11,886 nucleotides of DNA. Origin: Baffinella frigidus. Its lineage: Eukaryota > Cryptophyceae > Cryptomonadales > Baffinellaceae. Below, in pieces: positions 1 to 7,000 of this stretch (within the stretch, counting starts at the first letter, position 1; each line of letters begins with the position of its first letter). The stretch covers positions 247,398 to 259,283 of the forward strand of contig MU646327.1 in the NCBI GenBank assembly GCA_026770585.1, read 5' to 3'. The notes below the pieces were generated by a model. That model was not told the origin of the DNA and did no database searches. It saw only the letters and a program-made list of their open reading frames with translations. The position numbers and the translations under genes are program-made.

Positions 1-89
1 AAGTGGCCAGCCGGTCAAAATTGACCCGCACGAGGTCCTAGGCAGGTCCTAGGGCCCTACGGTAGGGCGTATGCGCCTACTGGCCACTT
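1..89. repeat. Hairpin with AAGTGGCCAG ends
   Basis: AAGTGGCCAG (1-10) pairs with CTGGCCACTT (80-89). The inside carries CCTAGGCAGGTCCTAGG and a CCCTACGGTAGGG palindrome. The left end may be cut by the window edge. Confidence 0.7.
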
Positions 90-116
90 AAGGGATGATA
101 GGCGTATGCACCCGTA

Positions 117-178
117 CTCTAGGATCTTACAAGAAACCCACGCCTATAATAGGCGTGGATTTCTTGTAGGATCCTAGA
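117..178. repeat. 31-bp-arm near-perfect palindrome
   Basis: CTCTAGGATCTTACAAGAAA... (117-147) pairs with ...TTTCTTGTAGGATCCTAGAG (148-178) with almost no loop and two mismatches. Confidence 0.85.
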
Positions 179-180
179 GG

Positions 181-383
181 ATGGGTAACCTCTCTGCGAT
201 GCTATCAACCAACACACGGTGCTTTCTCGGTCTGAACAGCCCACAGTGTGAGTCCCAGCCGGGCTGGCCGACTATTCTCAACTTGACACTCTTGGGGTTG
301 TGCTACGAACCTGTCAATTTTGCGGTGAAAAGGTGCCTGGGTTTTGGTGGCCTCCAGCCGGACCCCCGTTTCTTTCTAAGCGC
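181..383. other. No gene seen
   Basis: The plus-strand open frame 181-414 runs into a hairpin element and shows no protein character. A weak relative of the GTTGAC/GTACCGC repeat is at about 270-330. Confidence 0.6.
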
Positions 384-530
384 GCGATCTCATACGAAAA
401 CGGTTTTAATTTAAAACCTTTGGTTAATGAAATTTACTACACATCATGATCTTTATTAGTAAAAAAAACAAAAAAACATCGTGTAGTAATTTTCATTGAT
501 TCCCAAGGAACCGTTTTCACATGAGATCGC
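384..530. mobile_element. 147-bp hairpin element, same core family as 9397-9536
   Basis: Ends GCGATCTCAT...ATGAGATCGC, arms 384-405 and 509-530 with two mismatches, inner arms AATGAAATTTACTACAC and GTGTAGTAATTTTCATT (426-442, 481-497). The core matches the 9397 element but the termini differ, suggesting a related subfamily. Confidence 0.8.
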
Positions 531-848
531 AGCGTCCCGCCACAACTTATCTCTGCCGCAATCAGGTTGACCGACTATTCTCACGTTGACATGCTGGGTA
601 TGCGGTACAAATTCGTCAACTTTGGAGCGGAAAAGAGCCCGGGCTCACCAAACTGGCGAGCCCAAATAGACTCAGACAGAGGTAGGATGTGACCGTGGCG
701 TACACGCCAGCCAGACGGTGTTTGAAATTGAATCTGATGCCGCACGAGATTGGCCAAGAGGGGTGCATGATAAAGCCTAGCTCTGCCTCACTCGGGTTTG
801 ACTGTGCGACTCTCCTCAAGTTGAACGGCTCCAAGGGACAGACCTCCA
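531..848. other. No gene seen; dispersed repeat fragments
   Basis: It contains a hairpin with GTTGACATGC...GTACAAATTCGTCAAC (585-632) that recurs in the window, and CTAGCTCTGCCTCACTCGGG (about 778-797), whose complement is at 5095-5114. The minus-strand open frame 849-616 has no recognisable features. Confidence 0.6.
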
Positions 849-930
849 TGCTTAAATATTTCTAGTAACAACGAATTGTGCAGTAATTTTCGCTGCCAGG
901 AAATGAAAGAAAAATATGTTTCCCCGGATA
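849..930. mobile_element. Half copy of the 9397-9536 element
   Basis: It matches the right half of that element (ACGAATTGTGCAGTAATTTT ... TTTCCCCGGATA) but lacks the left arm. It starts 8 bases after the exon 9 donor in sense. Confidence 0.75.
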
Positions 931-938
931 GGACTGAC

Positions 939-1025
939 CTCCAGCGCAGTGACGCGGATGCAGCGTTTGAGCTCTTCGCTCTGTGCGCCGACCTGTTCGC
1001 GCAGGGACCGGATCTCTGCTCGCAC
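939..1025 (-). CDS. Membrane-protein exon 9: coiled coil
   Basis: It has twenty-nine codons starting VRAEIRSLREQVGAQ and ending RCIRVTALE, phase 0, between CGCGGGCAG and GTCAGT. The heptad-like pattern of Leu/Ile/Val with Glu/Arg/Gln suggests a coiled coil. A hairpin-element fragment (849-930) begins 8 bases into the next intron. No later exon was found between 1 and 938. Confidence 0.72.
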
Positions 1026-4000
1026 CTGCCCGCGTTTAGGGTGTATGCTTCAGGGTTCAGGGTTTACGCAGCGAGGGTGTGCGGGAGTTGACAGTTTAAG
1101 GCGCAGGATCTCCTCCCGCAACCACACGAGAATGCAGGAGGGCCCTATTTGAAACCAAGATAATTTTATAGGTAGCATTTGTGTAGTAACTTTCATTGCC
1201 CTTGGAGCCACTGACGCCCTGGTTAGGCCGGTTGCGAGGTTGGAACACCTTATCCTGGTACAATTTTTACAGCCCCACATGTAAACAGGCCCCTCTAGCA
1301 TTCTCGAGTGGACCGAGGCGGCATGCGTTTCACCAGAGATACGGAGCCCTACCACACAGCGGACTTCGAAGGGATTTTGAATAACCCCTAAGCAATAAGA
1401 CCTAGGACCCTACGGCAGACAATTCGTAGGGACATAGGGGGGTTTCTACGAACAAGGTAAGGAACTGAGTGCCCGAAAATCCCTTCGCAGCCCTCTGCGT
1501 GGCTTCCAAGCTGTTCACCAACGCACGAAATTCAATTCAAATCAGTCTTCGAGAAACCTCTCAATTTAGTTACCCGTCGTGGGACTCTTGCAGTGTACCA
1601 AGTCGGCCAGAGAAGAGTACATCCGCCCTGTGATTAATGGACGAACCCCCAACTTGCCACGCGGACTAATTAATTACTCCGACTGTAACTAATTGCCTGG
1701 AATTAATTAAGTGTAATTAATTGCCTGCGATTAATTGCCTGTACGGTTGGATAAATTGCCGGGGAGGGAATGACCTCCTGCATCCCCTCAGCGATGTCCG
1801 TGTTCCCCTGGTCGAGCTGTTCCACTTGCTCCTGCGCGGGCGAGGACACCACGGTTAGCACACGTTGGGCTACGAAGGTTTCGTTGGGTCTGGAATTCAG
1901 GGTGCTACGTGACCAAATTGCACCATAAAATCCTTGGAGTTGATTGCATCAAGGCAAGTTGAGCGATATCAGTGTTTCCCTGGTCGAGCTGATCCACTTG
2001 CTCCTGCGCGGGCGAGAATATCACGGTCAGTGCTCCATCTTTACCCCACACTCTAACGCGATTTACCCCAAACCCTAACCCCGAAGCATTTGTCAAGAAC
2101 ACATGCACGCATATCGCACTTGGAAGACAGCTCCTGCGCGGGCGAGAATATCACGGTTAGCACACGCTCTTGATTTTACTGCACGCAGACACTTACTTTC
2201 TTATGGTGTTGCAGCTATAGATGCGTCGTGTGCTGCATTTGTCAAGAATACATACACGCCTACCGCCTCAGAGACCATCACACGACAATCCTCATATTTC
2301 GAGACGGTCACAAACTTCCATACCCGAGATGGGTGGTGTGAGTGGGGGCGGCGCGGCGCCATCAGGTGTGCCAACGTTGGTGGGGTGGGTGGCTGAGGTG
2401 TGCTCGAGTTGGTGTCTCAGGCTGTGCCGATAACATGACATCGCCATCCTCATATTTGGAGACAATCATGACAGAAAAGGGTTGAGTGAGTGGGGGCGGC
2501 GGGGCGGAGCCGATAACCTGACGTTCCGGGGCGCCATCAGGTGTGCCAATGTTGGTGGGGTGGGTGGCCCAGGTGTGCTCGTGTCGGTGGCGCATGCGGT
2601 GGGTTACTTCAGCTGATCACTTTCCAATAGGACGAGATAAATAAAGAAGAACGCCGCCCTGGCGTTCCTAGGAGAACATCAGGTGACCATCCTCATATTT
2701 GGAGATGATCATGACAGAAAAAGGGTTGGGTGAGTGGGGAGGAACGTCAGGTTATCGGCTCCGCCCCCAGGAGCCGATAACCTGACGTTCCTACCGCTCC
2801 TGCTCGCAAAACTTGTAAACGATTGAGTGGGGGCACTCAGCCAACGATGGCGTAGGGGCACTCAGCCGATTGAGTGGAGGCACTAAGCCACTTGTAAACG
2901 ATGGCGTAGGGGCGTAGGGGCGGCGGGGCGGCGGGGCGGCAGGGCAGACCTGGCGTTCCTGACGCTCCTGCTCGCGAAGCTTATGCTCGATCGTCGTGTG
3001 CGACATCACGCGCGACTGCACGCATGGGGGAAGGCCGCGTTATTGAATGCGCGTGGCTGCACGTGTGTGGTGGGGACGCGTTGTTTGAATGCGCGTGCGA
3101 CAGAGTTTCGGGTTTTGGGTTTCAGGTTTTGGGTGTTGGGATTCGGGGTTTGGATTTTGGGTTCTGGTGTTTGGGTTTTGGGGTTTCGGGCTTTGGGTGT
3201 AGGGGTGCCGCGCCACGCTTCACGAGAGGGTACGCGCGGCAGAAGCGGTACGCGCTCGAAACCTAAACCCTAAACCCTGAACCCTAAACCTCGGGTGCGT
3301 CTCGGGGATCGACCACACAAGGCGACGGGTTTCACCAACAGTTGGGTCTACGGGACGTCCACTACATGTGTTTTTCTCGGCAGTACTCGAAAAACGAGAC
3401 TTGGAAATCTGGCCGGTGAAATCACGGGGGCGGACGCACCGCGATGAGGATCATGAGCTCGAAGGCGAGGCCCGTCGAGAGCGAGACCAGCGTCTCCAAG
3501 TCCAGGTCCACAGTCCCGATCAGCGGCACCGAGAACCCGAACCCTGCGTCCCGAGGCGGCCCCGTCAGATCGTGGTTTTTTAATTCTGAGAAAATAGGGC
3601 AGTTTAGCCTATGGTACTGCCACGGTAGGTCCTAGGGCTCCTAGCAAACGGTTTCTTGTAGGCGGGCCTGTCAGTCCCGAGGCGCGCCCGTCAGATCGTG
3701 CCCCCCCCCCCCGAAATCAGGGCAGTCTAGCCTACGGTATTGCGTACCGAAACACAGCGTGCTACGCAGGAAAAAAAATCCCCGACATAATCAAGGCATG
3801 TCCGGTTACCTTATCGGCAGGAACCCCTCCTATGTACCTACGGATTGCCTACCGTAGGGTCGTAGGTCTTGTCGCTTATGGGTTATTCAAAACCCCTTCG
3901 AAGCCCCCTGCGTTCTGAGGCGCGCCCGTCAGATCGTAAAACCGTTTTACCCCCACGGTATTGCCTACGGTAGGTCGTAGAGCTCCGAGGCCCCGGTTTC

Positions 4001-7000
4001 TCGGTCGTGAAATTTGGGGTAGTTAAGCCTACGGTATTGCCTACGGTAGGTCGTAGGGCTCCTAGCCCCCGGTTTCTCGTAAAAAAATGAGGGCCCGCCA
4101 GATCCGAGGCAGGTCGGTTTCCGGTTCGTTCCCGGAGCTCGCTTGCTCCGGAAACGGGTAATGCGCGTCTGGTTCAGGGATGGTGGCGTGGGTGGAGAGG
4201 GGGTAAACACAACACACGTGCACACTAAAGAGAGAGAGCGGGAGAGCGAGAGTGAGAGAGAGAGCAGGAGAGAGAGAGCGAGAGAGGACCCAGCTGGCGC
4301 GACTCGTGGAGATCAACGAGGATACGGGTAACACGTGTCTGGTTCCTGGATGCTACCATACGGTATTGGACAGGGAGGGGAGGAACCGAGCTGGTGGGAC
4401 TCGTGGAGATCGACAAGGATGCGGAGTTTGTTGTGAAGGAACTCGAGCGGCAGCAGCGTTCCCTCGCTCGAGGCTAGCGACACCTGTAGCGGTTAGGGTT
4501 CAGGGCTTGGGTTTCGAAGCTTGTTGTGAAGGAAATCGAGCTGCAGGATCGTCCTGTCACGAGCCTCGAGCGAGCGTCACACATCGCATCTTCAGGCTTG
4601 GGAGTAATCAAAGAGAGAGACGATGCAGAAGAACGGCTCTTCCCCCCTCCAAAGTTGACGAATTTGTACCGCACACCATTCGAGAATGCTGGAGGATCCT
4701 GTTGAAATGTGTGGTTGTAAATATTTGTACCAGGGCAGGGTGTTCCAACCTCGCGCCTGGACTAATTTCGCCTAGTTACGTGCCCAACCAACGAAACTTA
4801 CTACAACATGCACACTTTGAAAAGCACATCGGGTTCAAATAAGCCCCTCTAGCATTCTCGTGTGGAACCCATCCACCCTGGAGGGGACTTGCGGCCAATC
4901 CCGAATAACCCTTTGTCGCAAAAGTTGACATGATTTATACCACTACAATACATATTAGACCTTTTTGTACCAGATCCATTCATCACGGGGCAGCCGCATT
5001 GTGGCGCCATCTCCAAGGGGAGTAGACTTAAGAATGCTCAAAATACCATAACGTTCCATCCAGGGTGGCATGCCAACTTACGAATAGTCACCAACCCCGA
5101 GTGAGGCAGAGCTAGGGATTGGAACCTGGGTGCCTAGCGTTATCGAGTACTTGCGCAGCACGTTGACCTGGTTTCGGGTTTCGGGTTTCGGGTTCAGGGT
5201 TTAGGGTGTAGGGTTTAGGGTGTAGAGTTTAGGGTTCAGGGTTTAGGGTTTGGGAGTTGGGGTTTGGGGTTTGGAGTTTAAGGTTTAGGGATGAGGGTTT
5301 AGGGTTTAGGCTTTAGGGTTAAGGGTTTAAGGTTTAGGGTACAGGGTTCAGAGTGTATTACCGACGACGTGACGGCATCCGACAGGTTCTTGGCCCTGAT
5401 TAAGACCGCCTGCGCGAGAGCCCGCCAGTCAGGTTATGGACACCCTGGCTACTTATGGATGCTAAGTGGACCTCGCCTAGAGGTCCGCAATGAGCTCATT
5501 TACAGCGACGCCTACGTGTGAGAGCGGACCACTATGCGACCACTATGCGAGGTCCACTTGGTAGCCATACGTAGCCAGGGATGTGTATGGTCGGAGGAGA
5601 GGGCATCTGGTGTTCTCTCAACGTCAGACGAAGACGGCCCTCGGGCGCTGGCCTGCCCCTGGCGACAAGTCCTCTTCCTCCTGGGCATTGGCCATGCGCC
5701 TGCGATTCAACCGACGTACGGGCCACCAGCAACCCGAAACAGCTTATTTCGGGTCTTGGGGGCGTCGGAAATTGGTTCTGAGGTCTCTACCGTAGGACAC
5801 CCCTAGGGACCTAGGGTTTTCCTAGGGGGGTGAATAGACGGCTGTGCACTTCAAAGGTACATCCAATGAAAATTACTACAAGTTGAAAAATCAAGATACG
5901 CTGTTTCAGGCTGGTGGTGGGGGGACTCGCCAGAAGCATGCAGTCTGAGACGAGCGCGAGGACCGGCATGAGCATCGATCGGTGCACGTGGCTCACAATC
6001 ACCAGCGCGAGGTGCAGGAGGAGGTGCGCGGTGAGCCACGTGCTCTTATCCTTGCCGCTGTCCGTGGGCTTGATGCGCTCGAACTCCACCTTCACGGAAC
6101 AGGCCATTCAGTTTGAACCCGTTTTTTTGCTGACTTAGGGTCGGTTTTTGCGATTTGGTCAAGCTATGTCGAAGCTAAGATAGCAACATCCGATGAAATC
6201 CACCCTGGAGTTTTCACAAAAGGCGGTTTGAATTGAATGGCTTCCACGACTCACCCCACCAGCCCTCAACAGGTCGAGCAAGTCGCCTTTTTCGAAAACC
6301 GTCCATCTATTTCCCTCGGAAAACCGTAGAACCCTACGGTAGGGAAATCATAGGGACATCGGGGAGATGAGAGAATAGATGGTGAGGCCGAAATCGAAAG
6401 GCAGCTTCAGGAGGTGCAGTCCACACAGCGGACTTCGAAGGGATTTTGAATAACCCCTAAGCGAGAAGGCCTAGGACCCTACGGTAGGCAACCCGTAGGG
6501 ACATAGGGGGGTTCCTAACGATAAGGTAACGGAAACTCGGGCTCTCAGCGCCCAAAATTCCCTTCGTAGCCCTCTGTCCACGCCAGATTGGAGGAGGGGG
6601 TTATTTTTTTCAAGTCCTAGAAAACTAAGACTTTTGACTTTTGAAAACCACTGCCTCCAGGAGGAATTGACTTTTGGCGACTGCTTCCAAGACTCTGGTG
6701 TGGGTGTGGAGAACCTCTTCCTCGTCGTCCATGGACGAGAAGGGCAGTTTGTCGATGATTTCTGCGCGGAATCCCCACATCGTTTTGTGCCACGTCTCCA
6801 CCACGTTCTGTTTTGGGTTTTAGTTTTAGGGATCAGGGTTTAGGGTTTGGGGTTTAGGGTTGAGGATTTAGGATGTAGGGATTAGGGTGTAGGATTTAGG
6901 GTGTAGGGGTGAGAGTTTTGGGTTTAGGGTTCAGGGTTTAGGGTTTAGGGTTTAGGGTTCAGGGTTTAGGGTTCAGGGTTTAGGGTTTAGGGTTTAGGAT

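Larger units (their letters stand above)
4130..4575 (-). repeat. Tandem exon 5 cassette, four related copies
   Basis: Form B (4441-4387) and form A (4338-4290) are described as exons. A copy at about 4549-4510 reads LDFLHNKLR after a proper CTGCAG and then diverges. A copy at about 4173-4130 keeps the pyrimidine run, AACCAG acceptor and TRITRF but diverges afterwards. Offsets between alignable parts are 93, 97 and 170 bp. The plus-strand shadow also reads protein-like but lacks splice signals. Confidence 0.6.

Noticed and set aside
2103-2433. Plus-strand open frames over the tandem units
   Set aside because: They arise from repeat units without stops; no splice signals or protein character.
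4388-4475. Plus-strand exon reading ELVGLVEIDKDAEFVVKEL
   Set aside because: Protein-like, but it has no acceptor or donor in phase. The opposite strand gives an exon with both splice sites and phases matching its neighbours.
4252-4842. 196-residue plus-strand open frame
   Set aside because: It runs through a GA microsatellite and the exon 5 cassette of the minus gene. It has low-complexity Glu/Arg runs and no motifs; the minus-strand reading with splice sites explains the protein-like parts.
5110-5160. tRNA gene on the minus strand
   Set aside because: GGTTCCAATCC resembles a B box, but the T stem does not pair and no acceptor stem closes.
6108-6110. Stop codon just upstream of minus exon 3 as evidence of a broken gene
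   Set aside because: An acceptor AAG at 6090-6092 lies downstream of the stop, so the stop is intronic.
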